A stretch of DNA of 64,000 nucleotides, from assembly GCA_018654605.1 (NCBI GenBank), contig JABILG010000016.1, forward strand, positions 35,882 to 99,881, given 5' to 3'. The notes beneath the pieces were generated by a model. It searched no databases, was not told where the DNA came from, and saw nothing but the letters and a program-made list of their open reading frames with translations. Origin of the DNA: a bacterium. GTDB taxonomy: Bacteria > Desulfobacterota_D > UBA1144. Shown piece after piece: positions 10,721 through 18,298 of the stretch (position 1 is its first letter; each line of letters opens with the position of its first letter). The position numbers and the translations under genes were made by a program.

Positions 10721-10840
10721 TGTTTATTCCCCCTTTTCTTTAACTTTTAATTAGAAATTATAAAAATTTTAATCTACATATTGTACCAAAGTATAAAGAA
10801 ATAATAAACTTTTAATTAATTTGATAGTATTATTCATTCC

Positions 10841-11959
10841 ATGAGGAAAAAAGTATGTATTATCTTTGGTGGTGAATCAGTTGAACATGAAATATCAATA
10901 ATTTCAGCAAATTCAATTTTAAATAATATAGATAAGAGAAAATATAAGGTTTTTGGAATTTTTATTTCTAAAGATGGTGAATTTCACGAGGCTGTATATA
11001 AGATCAACAAATCTTTAAAGTACAATTTTATAATTAAAAAACGGAATAAAATCTTATTTTCATCAAATGTAAACAGGAATATAGTAATAATGAACAAAAA
11101 CGAGGTTCAATCTAAGACCAAAATTGATATATTTTTCCCAATGGTTCATGGCACTGGTGGAGAAGATGGAAAAATACAAGGGCTTTTGGAGCTTCTTAAT
11201 AAACCCTATGTTGGATGCGATGTAGGAAGCTCATCAATGTGTATGGACAAAATACTAACAAAAGAAACACTGTCTAACAAGTTGATTCGTACGACAGGGT
11301 TTATACATTTCTCAAGAAATGAATGGAAGGATAATGAGTCAGCTATTACAAAAAGGATTGCGAAAAAGATTGATTTCCCATGCTTTGTGAAAGCCTCTAA
11401 CCTAGGGTCCAGTGTTGGAGTCTACAAGATTAGAAACAAGAAAGAATTAAAGGATAAAGTCAGGGCTGCTTTTAAATTTTCAGAAAGGATTCTTGTTGAG
11501 GAAGCTGTACTAAATCCCGAGGAAATAGAAGTAAGCGTCCTTGAGGACAAAAAAATTATTGCATCTACTCCTGGCAGAGTTTTTCCATCTGATGATTTTT
11601 ATAGCTACAACGCGAAATATGTAGATGGAAAATCAACAATAGAAATACCCTACAAGAGAGCAATGAATGTTCCATCTCTGATGCGAGAGCTTGAACTCAC
11701 ATCAAAAAAAGTGTTTCAAATTCTACTATGTTCAGGGATGGCTAGAGTTGATTTCTTGTTTGGATCCACAAAGAGGGTAAAGAAACCTATGCTTTATCTG
11801 AGCGAAGTTAACACAATTCCTGGTTTTACTGAGATTAGTATGTTCCCAAAACTTCTAAATAATGAAGGTCTAAAATTAAAGAAAATTATTGATATATTAA
11901 TTAAGTCTGCAGAAGCTAAGTTCAAAAAAAGAAGTAAAATAATTACCGACTACTACTGA
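10841..11959 (+). CDS. ddl: D-alanine--D-alanine ligase
   Basis: GGESVEHEISIISA, FPMVHGTGGEDGKIQGLLELLNKPYVG, LSEVNTIPGFTEISMFPKL. Confidence 0.95.
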   Translation: MRKKVCIIFGGESVEHEISIISANSILNNIDKRKYKVFGIFISKDGEFHEAVYKINKSLKYNFIIKKRNKILFSSNVNRNIVIMNKNEVQSKTKIDIFFPMVHGTGGEDGKIQGLLELLNKPYVGCDVGSSSMCMDKILTKETLSNKLIRTTGFIHFSRNEWKDNESAITKRIAKKIDFPCFVKASNLGSSVGVYKIRNKKELKDKVRAAFKFSERILVEEAVLNPEEIEVSVLEDKKIIASTPGRVFPSDDFYSYNAKYVDGKSTIEIPYKRAMNVPSLMRELELTSKKVFQILLCSGMARVDFLFGSTKRVKKPMLYLSEVNTIPGFTEISMFPKLLNNEGLKLKKIIDILIKSAEAKFKKRSKIITDYY

Positions 11960-12867
11960 TTACCTTTTTCCTTTCTAAAGATAAGGAGGAAAATAACCCC
12001 TATTATTATCAAGGACCCACCTATAAGCTTTAATGGACTAGGAACTGTATCAAAGAATAAAAAAGTTAGCAATACAACGAAGACGGCTTCTAAAGGTGTT
12101 AAAGCTGTTGTTCTTGATACATCTACTAATTTAATTGCCTGGAATTGTAATGCCTTCCCAATATAAGCTCCACATGTTCCTCCAATCAACATGTAAACCA
12201 AATCAATGTTATTCGGAAGCTGGAACCTACCACTAAGCACCAAATACAGTATCCCAATAACTGAAACTCCTAGGGATCTTAAAGTTGCAACCATCATCAT
12301 ATTTAAATCTGATCCCTTCTTTCTTACAATGATAAAAAGACACGAATAACAGAATGCTGCCATCACAGCATAAAATGCTCCATGGAGCTCAAAGGACGAG
12401 GTATCATATGTGATTACCAAGCCCCCAAATATTGTAAGAAAAATTCCGAATATTTCTAATTTCCTAAGTCTTTCCTTTAAAAAAAATGCACCAAGCATTA
12501 CTGAAAAAACAACTTGAAATTTCATCAGAAAAGAAGTAACCGGGGGGCCTGCTGATCTAAGTGCAATAACCCAGAATGCTACCCCGAAGACTGTGACAAT
12601 AGATGATATAACCATAAGCTCTTTATATTTCCAAAGATCCGACAGAGAAACCCTGAATCTTGTTCCAAATACCCCAAAAAGTAGTCTCTTGAGTACCGCA
12701 AATAAAAAAGCACCAAAGAACCAATAGAATGCTACGGTTTCTGGATACAATTCTTCAGAAACTTTTTTCCCAAAAATGTAGGAGAAGGCCGTAAAGAAAG
12801 CTGTTCCAGCAACAAGGATATAACCAAGCAATATATTAGATTTCTTATTGAACAAATTGGTCTTCAA
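11953..12867 (-). CDS. EamA/DMT family transporter
   Basis: Ten-TM hydrophobic pattern with internal repeat; SFLMKFQVVFSVMLGAFFLKERL. Confidence 0.85.
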   Translation of the reverse strand: MKTNLFNKKSNILLGYILVAGTAFFTAFSYIFGKKVSEELYPETVAFYWFFGAFLFAVLKRLLFGVFGTRFRVSLSDLWKYKELMVISSIVTVFGVAFWVIALRSAGPPVTSFLMKFQVVFSVMLGAFFLKERLRKLEIFGIFLTIFGGLVITYDTSSFELHGAFYAVMAAFCYSCLFIIVRKKGSDLNMMMVATLRSLGVSVIGILYLVLSGRFQLPNNIDLVYMLIGGTCGAYIGKALQFQAIKLVDVSRTTALTPLEAVFVVLLTFLFFDTVPSPLKLIGGSLIIIGVIFLLIFRKEKGNQ

Positions 12868-12912
12868 ACTATCTTGCTCCTTATAGTATTCCTAACATTA
12901 TCAATGGGTGAA

Positions 12913-13311
12913 TTAATCTTGTTTCTTGACTGCTATTCCTAGCTTGTTAAATCCGGATTTCTTAATTAAGTCCATCACCTGAACAACAAACCCATGGTCA
13001 ATTACTTCATCTGCCTTAATTACTACTACTTTATCTTTACTTATATCATCAAGATAATTTGGAATTTGATCAATAAATAATTTTTTATCATTAATATAAA
13101 TCTTATTTCCTTTTTCTATACTCACAACTACTTGTTTCTCTGTTACAACTTCAGAGCTTTTAGCTTTTGGCAATTTAATATTAATGCTAGATGTAACTTG
13201 AGAAAAATTTAGCGATAGAGCAAAGAAGATTAAGAGGTTAAAAACTACGTCAACAATAGGAGTTAGGTCCATTAATGCATCTTCAGTATTAATTCTTTTG
13301 TTAAAGTTCAT
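12913..13311 (-). CDS. ExbD/TolR family biopolymer transport protein
   Basis: LMDLTPIVDVVFNLLIFF N-terminal TM motif. Confidence 0.9.
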   Translation of the reverse strand: MNFNKRINTEDALMDLTPIVDVVFNLLIFFALSLNFSQVTSSINIKLPKAKSSEVVTEKQVVVSIEKGNKIYINDKKLFIDQIPNYLDDISKDKVVVIKADEVIDHGFVVQVMDLIKKSGFNKLGIAVKKQD

Positions 13312-13940
13312 TTGGATTCTATAATTCTTACTAGCTCAGAAATTAATTTTTGGGCCTCTTCTTGGAGCTTGTTAGAAATCTCGCTAACTCTGTTGTTAAT
13401 AAACTTGTATCCAATAAAAATAGGTATAGCTACAATCAAACCTAACGCTGTAGTATAAAGTGCTTCAGAAATACCGCCTGCTAAGCTTGGTGGATCTACC
13501 ACGGTCTGAGTTGAGATAACCTGGAAAACGGTAATCATTCCTGAAATTGTCCCTAGAAGACCCAGCAAAGTGCTAATGTTACTTAATGCTCCCAGGAGAT
13601 CATTTGATTGTGATAGTCGAAAAACTTGCCTCGCTCCTTCGTCCTCTGCGATTCTTTCGATTTCCTTCCTTGTCTTACCTTGAGATAAAAGAATAGATTG
13701 CGCGACTTTTGAATAAACATTATTACTATTCTTACATAGAATGATTGCTTCAGAAATCTTGCCAAGAGAGACAAGGTTATTTAATTTATTTAAGAAAATC
13801 TTAGGCAATACGTTGTTATCCTTTGTTAAAAAGAGCTTTTTCAAAAAGATTGCCAAGGCAACCACGGAACAGGCTAAGATGGGATAGACAAAAAATCCAC
13901 CTTTAGAAAGTATTGAAAGAATAAATGGTTCATTAGTCAT
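13308..13940 (-). CDS. MotA/TolQ/ExbB proton channel family protein
   Basis: LLGLLGTISGMITVFQ and ALYTTALGLIVAIP motifs; adjacent to exbD. Confidence 0.92.
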   Translation of the reverse strand: MTNEPFILSILSKGGFFVYPILACSVVALAIFLKKLFLTKDNNVLPKIFLNKLNNLVSLGKISEAIILCKNSNNVYSKVAQSILLSQGKTRKEIERIAEDEGARQVFRLSQSNDLLGALSNISTLLGLLGTISGMITVFQVISTQTVVDPPSLAGGISEALYTTALGLIVAIPIFIGYKFINNRVSEISNKLQEEAQKLISELVRIIESK

Positions 13941-15183
13941 CTATGATTACCTCGTTCTGCAAGAGTTGATCAATAGTTTCTTTCTTTTTTATTGTATAAC
14001 TAGTCTTACCTGACACTAAGACTTCGGGGACCTTGGGTCTTGAATTATAGTTTGAAGACATTACAGAACCGTATGCTCCTGCAGAATGTATCACAAGGTT
14101 TTCTCCCAACTTTATATCATTCAATGCTACATCATAAGATAGAACGTCACCTGTTTCGCAAATTGGTCCTACAATATCGTATACCTTCTTATTCTTTGAA
14201 GACGATATAGACTTAGAAATTTTATGATAGGCGCTGTAAAGTGAAGGTCTAAGAATATCATTCATTCCTGCATCAACTATTAAAAAGTTTTTTTTATTAC
14301 TCTTCTTCTCGTAGACAACTTTAGTAATTAAATATCCTGCATTTCCAACCAATGACCTTCCAGGTTCTAGGACCAAATTGCAATTAATATTCTTCATTAT
14401 CTTAATTATTTTTGAAGCAAAATCTGCCTTGGTTGGAGGAATATCGTCATCTTTATACTTAATTCCAAGTCCTCCACCTATATCAATGAATTGAATGTTT
14501 ATTCCCATATCTCTCAACTTATAAAAGAGATTCTCTAACCTTGCAAGAGAGTCTTCAAAAGGTTGTAAATCGAAAATCTGAGACCCTATGTGCGCATCAA
14601 TTCCAACAACCTGAATATTATTCATCTTAGATGCTTCGATATAAGCATCAAGAGAGTCTTCTATGGCTATTCCAAACTTGCTAGTCTTTAAACCTGTAGA
14701 TATGTATGGATGAGTCTTAGGGTCAATATCTGGATTTACCCTAATAGAGACTCTAGCCTTAGTTCCGAGATCTTCAGATATTCTATTAATTGCTAATAAT
14801 TCATCAAAAGACTCAACATTGAAAAAGCATATTCCAAACTCTATAGCTTTGGCAATCTCTGAATCTGACTTTGCAACACCTGAGAAAACTACCTTTTTAG
14901 GGTCTGCCCCTATCTTTATAATCCTATCGAGTTCTCCTTCTGAAACGATATCAAAACCTGACCCAAGAGAGTTAAAAATCTTTAATATCGATAGATTAGA
15001 ATTAGCTTTGACCGAATAACAAATAGTTGTTTTAGAATAACCCTTAAAGGCATCCTGATAATCAAGGAATTCATTGACCAGTGCTGCTTTACTGTAAATA
15101 TAGCAAGGGGTCCCATGTACTCCCGCTAAATACTCAAAACTTACATCTTCCACAAATAGCTTATTGTCGATTACATTTAACAT
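13933..15183 (-). CDS. lysA: diaminopimelate decarboxylase
   Basis: CYSVKANSNLSILK, DIGGGLGIKY, GPICETGDVLS signatures. Confidence 0.95.
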   Translation of the reverse strand: MLNVIDNKLFVEDVSFEYLAGVHGTPCYIYSKAALVNEFLDYQDAFKGYSKTTICYSVKANSNLSILKIFNSLGSGFDIVSEGELDRIIKIGADPKKVVFSGVAKSDSEIAKAIEFGICFFNVESFDELLAINRISEDLGTKARVSIRVNPDIDPKTHPYISTGLKTSKFGIAIEDSLDAYIEASKMNNIQVVGIDAHIGSQIFDLQPFEDSLARLENLFYKLRDMGINIQFIDIGGGLGIKYKDDDIPPTKADFASKIIKIMKNINCNLVLEPGRSLVGNAGYLITKVVYEKKSNKKNFLIVDAGMNDILRPSLYSAYHKISKSISSSKNKKVYDIVGPICETGDVLSYDVALNDIKLGENLVIHSAGAYGSVMSSNYNSRPKVPEVLVSGKTSYTIKKKETIDQLLQNEVIIDD

Positions 15184-15237
15184 TTAAATTATTATATACA
15201 CAAGGTATGATTTTGATAAGGAGATTTGAATTTTAGA

Positions 15238-15525
15238 ATGAATAAAGTTCACAAGGTAACGTTTACTAATACGGGTGCGTCCTATAATATAGAGCAAGGG
15301 GAATCAATAGTTAAAAGCTCTAACAATCAAGGGGCTTCTCTTCCTTTTAGCTGCATGCAAGGGATGTGTACTACTTGTGTTGCTAAAATCATCGATGGTG
15401 ACTTCAAATATATAGAAGAGCCTGAGCTTGGTATCCTAACCGAAAGCGAAATTAAGAATAACGTTGTTTTACTATGCGTTGCCACCCCTATAACTGACCT
15501 AACTATAAGCTCTTATAATGAATAA
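15238..15525 (+). CDS. 2Fe-2S ferredoxin-like protein
   Basis: LPFSCMQGMCTTCVAK...VVLLCVATP: plant-type CX4CX2C...C motif. The in-frame TTG at 15226 is an alternative start. Confidence 0.85.
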   Translation: MNKVHKVTFTNTGASYNIEQGESIVKSSNNQGASLPFSCMQGMCTTCVAKIIDGDFKYIEEPELGILTESEIKNNVVLLCVATPITDLTISSYNE

Positions 15526-15535
15526 TATTAAGTTG

Positions 15536-15564
15536 TTGAATTAAAAATTTTGTTTTGATACAAT
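15536..15564 (+). promoter_or_regulatory. putative sigma70 promoter for the 66-aa ORF
   Basis: TTGAAT (15536-15541), 17-nt spacer, TACAAT (15559-15564). Confidence 0.6.
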
Positions 15565-15590
15565 TAATATATCAATAATGGAGGTGCAAT

Positions 15591-15791
15591 ATGCCAGATC
15601 AACAAAATTCACCAATGAGAAATTGGGCAAGACAAGTAAGTAAAGATACTGCTGTTTCTGCTCATGACCCTCAGAAAGCACTTGGATATGCAGGACATGT
15701 CAGTGGTTTTCAAAACTGGGCTGCGAAAGTAGGTACAGACTTTGGACGACCTGAAAGTCAGTCAAGACATAGAAGAGCTGTAAACCAATAG
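15591..15791 (+). CDS. small hypothetical protein with internal NWA-x2-V-x2-D repeat
   Basis: Strong SD (ggaggtg) ahead of ATG; NWARQVSKDT and NWAAKVGTDF repeats; own promoter and terminator. Confidence 0.75.
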   Translation: MPDQQNSPMRNWARQVSKDTAVSAHDPQKALGYAGHVSGFQNWAAKVGTDFGRPESQSRHRRAVNQ

Positions 15792-15805
15792 GACTAATTT
15801 TATAG

Positions 15806-15846
15806 AAATGACCAGAAGAAGAGTTTCTTTGTCTGGTCATTTTCTA
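15806..15846 (+). terminator. intrinsic terminator after the 66-aa ORF
   Basis: Perfect 11-bp stem AAATGACCAGA...TCTGGTCATTT followed by a T-rich run. Confidence 0.8.
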
Positions 15847-15881
15847 ATTTCTTAAATCTAACTTATATCGTATAATTTAAT

Positions 15882-16289
15882 ATGTCGCTTTTGAATATTT
15901 ACTTTTTAATTGGTTCATTTTTGGGCATTGTTTTTGTTTATTTATTCTATGCAAGCACTTTTTATCCCTTTGAAGGAACTAATATTATCTTTTATATTGA
16001 ATATATAAATTACTATTTAACAAAAAATAAGTTAAGCCCTTACCTTCTTCTATATCTCATTTCATTAATTTTGGCTTCAATATATTACTTCTTTTTTAAA
16101 CGAATTAAGTTTGGGATCTTGCTTAAGGGGGTGATAGTATCTCTAATTGTTTTTGTCATATATGTTTTAATACTTTTGATCATTTTTGGTCTAGATAGGT
16201 TAAATTATATGCAGATATATGTTCTACAGGACTTAATTGCATTAATTATTTTTTATTTAACATTGTCTTTAATTTATAGGAGAGTATAA
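15882..16289 (+). CDS. hypothetical multi-TM membrane protein
   Basis: 135 aa, about four hydrophobic helices; start is close to the downstream grx gene. Confidence 0.6.
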   Translation: MSLLNIYFLIGSFLGIVFVYLFYASTFYPFEGTNIIFYIEYINYYLTKNKLSPYLLLYLISLILASIYYFFFKRIKFGILLKGVIVSLIVFVIYVLILLIIFGLDRLNYMQIYVLQDLIALIIFYLTLSLIYRRV

Positions 16290-16290
16290 G

Positions 16291-16527
16291 TTGAAAATTA
16301 AAGTTTATACAACAATATCTTGTCCATTCTGTGTCGCAGCTAAGAATCTTCTAACAAGCAAGAACTTAGACTTTACGGAAATCGATTTAACATCTGACCT
16401 AGAGTTAAGACTTGAAGTGTCGACTAAATATAATTGGAGGACAGTTCCTATCATTATTATAGACGATGAACTTATTGGTGGGTTTGATGATCTAAGCAAA
16501 CTTAACCTAGATGGGGACTTAGCCTAA
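16291..16527 (+). CDS. grxC: glutaredoxin
   Basis: KVYTTISCPFCVAAKNLL...WRTVPIIIIDDELIGGFDDL. Confidence 0.9.
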   Translation: MKIKVYTTISCPFCVAAKNLLTSKNLDFTEIDLTSDLELRLEVSTKYNWRTVPIIIIDDELIGGFDDLSKLNLDGDLA

Positions 16528-17021
16528 TACTTCTTATACAGGTCAGCACAGGCTATCCTTTTCCCACCTTGAACACTCTCATGGATAATTATTGAAGATC
16601 TATTATTGTCCATAATAGTAAATTCGGAATCAGGATCTAGATGAATATTCCTAAGAAAGATTGTTTGACTAAACTTCTTCAATTTCCCAGTGTACTTACT
16701 TAGTTCATTCTTCACATAAATAGGATTAAAGTCGCCATAGAAATCACCATCTTTCTTCATTCCATGGTGCCCGCCAGAAGTTAGGAAATCAGGATATGCA
16801 CACTCCCCTTTCTCGTGAATATGCATTGCATAAGAGCCGGGCTTTAAAGTATCAATATGTATTCTAAAGTTTGAACCATCTCCTTGCTGAACTATTTCAA
16901 CAGTTCCTATGTTAACATTTGCTTGATTTACAAAGACTCCTTCCGCTTGATATACTTCATTGCTTGAATTACAAGAGAACAATGCCAAAAGTATAATAAA
17001 CAAGAACTTCTTACTCTCCAA
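16524..17021 (-). CDS. Cu/Zn superoxide dismutase-family lipoprotein, atypical metal site
   Basis: MHIHEKGEC, GGHHG, SIIIHES, GKRIACADLY; lipobox ALFSC. The likely start is TTG (17021) behind a GAGG SD; the ATG at 17072 lies inside trhO. Confidence 0.75.
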   Translation of the reverse strand: MESKKFLFIILLALFSCNSSNEVYQAEGVFVNQANVNIGTVEIVQQGDGSNFRIHIDTLKPGSYAMHIHEKGECAYPDFLTSGGHHGMKKDGDFYGDFNPIYVKNELSKYTGKLKKFSQTIFLRNIHLDPDSEFTIMDNNRSSIIIHESVQGGKRIACADLYKKY

Positions 17022-17922
17022 TGTGTACCTCGCCTCTTTCTTCAGACAGTTCAACTTGCTTTTGTCTTTCAAATAAACTTTCCATCTTTTCTTTAGTTAA
17101 ATCATCATAACATTTAGGGCATGAAACACCTTTTTTATATTTAGGATGGGCAGCCTCCTCCTTTCTTAATGGCTCCCCACAGCCATTACAATTTAAATAG
17201 TTACCCTGTTTCAAATCTTGTTCAATTGAAACTCTGTTGTCAAAAACATAACATTCACCTTCCCATCTTGATTCCTCTTCTGGTACTTTTTCCAAATACT
17301 TTATTATCCCACCCTTTAAGTGGGAGACGTCTTTGAATCCTGTCTTCAACAAATAAGCGCTAGCTTTTTCACATCTAATTCCACCAGTACAAAACATTGC
17401 AATCTTTGCATCTTTCTTAATATTATGCTTCTTAATAAAATTAGGAAATTCCTTGAAATTCTTAATAGGAGGTAAAACAGCCTGTTTAAAACTACCAATA
17501 GAAGTTTCATACTTATTTCTGGTATCCATTAAAATCAAATCACCCTTACTTATTAAATTATTCCAATCTTCTGGTTCAACATACTTGCCTACAGCTTCAT
17601 TTGGATTTGATAGCTTTGGATAACCCAGACTAATAAGTTCCTCTTTAATCTTTATCCTTAGTCTCTTAAAGGGTTTAATGTTTGATTTTGAAAATTTAAA
17701 ATCATCTATAGAGAAACCTAATTTACTAAAAAAAGATGTTGCAGTTTTTAAAGAGTCATCGTCGCCCGCCAACATTCCATTTACACCCTCTTTTGAAACA
17801 ATTATAGTTCCAAGGATTTTGGATTTCTTACATAAGACAAAAAGCATGTCTTTCAATTCATCGGGATTCTTGATTGTGATAAATTTATAAAAACTAATTA
17901 TCTCGAAACTAACTTCATCCAT
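17011..17922 (-). CDS. trhO: rhodanese-domain tRNA uridine hydroxylase TrhO (YceA family)
   Basis: KEGVNGMLAG, DTRNKYE, AMFCTGGIRCEKASAYL, CNGCGEPL. Confidence 0.92.
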   Translation of the reverse strand: MDEVSFEIISFYKFITIKNPDELKDMLFVLCKKSKILGTIIVSKEGVNGMLAGDDDSLKTATSFFSKLGFSIDDFKFSKSNIKPFKRLRIKIKEELISLGYPKLSNPNEAVGKYVEPEDWNNLISKGDLILMDTRNKYETSIGSFKQAVLPPIKNFKEFPNFIKKHNIKKDAKIAMFCTGGIRCEKASAYLLKTGFKDVSHLKGGIIKYLEKVPEEESRWEGECYVFDNRVSIEQDLKQGNYLNCNGCGEPLRKEEAAHPKYKKGVSCPKCYDDLTKEKMESLFERQKQVELSEERGEVHIGE

Positions 17923-17963
17923 GGAAAAGATAATAATATCATATTAATTTTCATAAAAAGAAC

Positions 17964-17993
17964 TTGATGTTGGAGAATATATGGTGCTATAAT
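17964..17993 (+). promoter_or_regulatory. promoter of sulfate-assimilation operon (extended -10)
   Basis: TTGATG (17964-17969), 18-nt spacer, TGC-TATAAT (17988-17993); predicted +1 at about 18000. Confidence 0.75.
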
Positions 17994-17998
17994 GACAG

Positions 17999-18050
17999 TG
18001 TCGTCATTTAACTCTACTTGCAACGACTTTAAATAACTGCTAAGGCGGGC
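17999..18050 (+). ncRNA. SAM-II-like riboswitch
   Basis: GTCGT-c-ATTTAAC-TCTAC-TTGCA-ACGAC-TTTAAATAAC-TGCTAAGG-CGGG aligns with the SAM-II core recalled from memory (AUUUAAC...UUGCAA...UAAAU...GCUAA...GGG). P1 is GTCGT(18000-18004)/ACGAC(18023-18027). Pseudoknot pairs G18020-C18040, C18021-G18039, T18018-A18043, C18017-G18044 leave U18041 in the ligand-contact position. Confidence 0.85.
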
Positions 18051-18053
18051 AAA

Positions 18054-18088
18054 AGGACTTATCAGTTCTTTTCCTCTTTGGGTTACAA
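18054..18088 (+). terminator. possible riboswitch-linked hairpin/terminator
   Basis: AAAAGGAC-ttatca-GTTCTTTT (8 bp with one G-U) followed by CCTCTTT. Confidence 0.4.
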
Positions 18089-18109
18089 ATTAATTTCAGG
18101 AGTTTTGCT

Positions 18110-18193
18110 ATGGCTAATTTAAACATTCTTTTATCTTCAAAAGGAAAAGATTCATGTTGTCTTAACTTTGCAAACTCTTGCTGTTGTGGCTAA
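18110..18193 (+). CDS. 27-aa cysteine-rich leader peptide
   Basis: ATG behind a caggag SD: MANLNILLSSKGKDSCCLNFANSCCCG stop; five Cys codons; precedes cysI; below the ORF-track size cut-off. Confidence 0.7.
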   Translation: MANLNILLSSKGKDSCCLNFANSCCCG

Positions 18194-18298
18194 TAAAAAA
18201 TCAATCTAATTTGACACTTTGGATTAAAAATTTTATCAAAATTTGATAATTTTGTTCTTTCTAGTCTTGAATTAGATTTGGACATTAATATTTAAATT

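Noticed and set aside
17991-18008. Dyad AATGAC-agtgtc-GTCATT over the cys promoter -10/+1 as a repressor operator
   Set aside because: The right arm is part of the SAM-II-like P1/L1 sequence and the left arm overlaps the -10; the riboswitch explains the conservation better.
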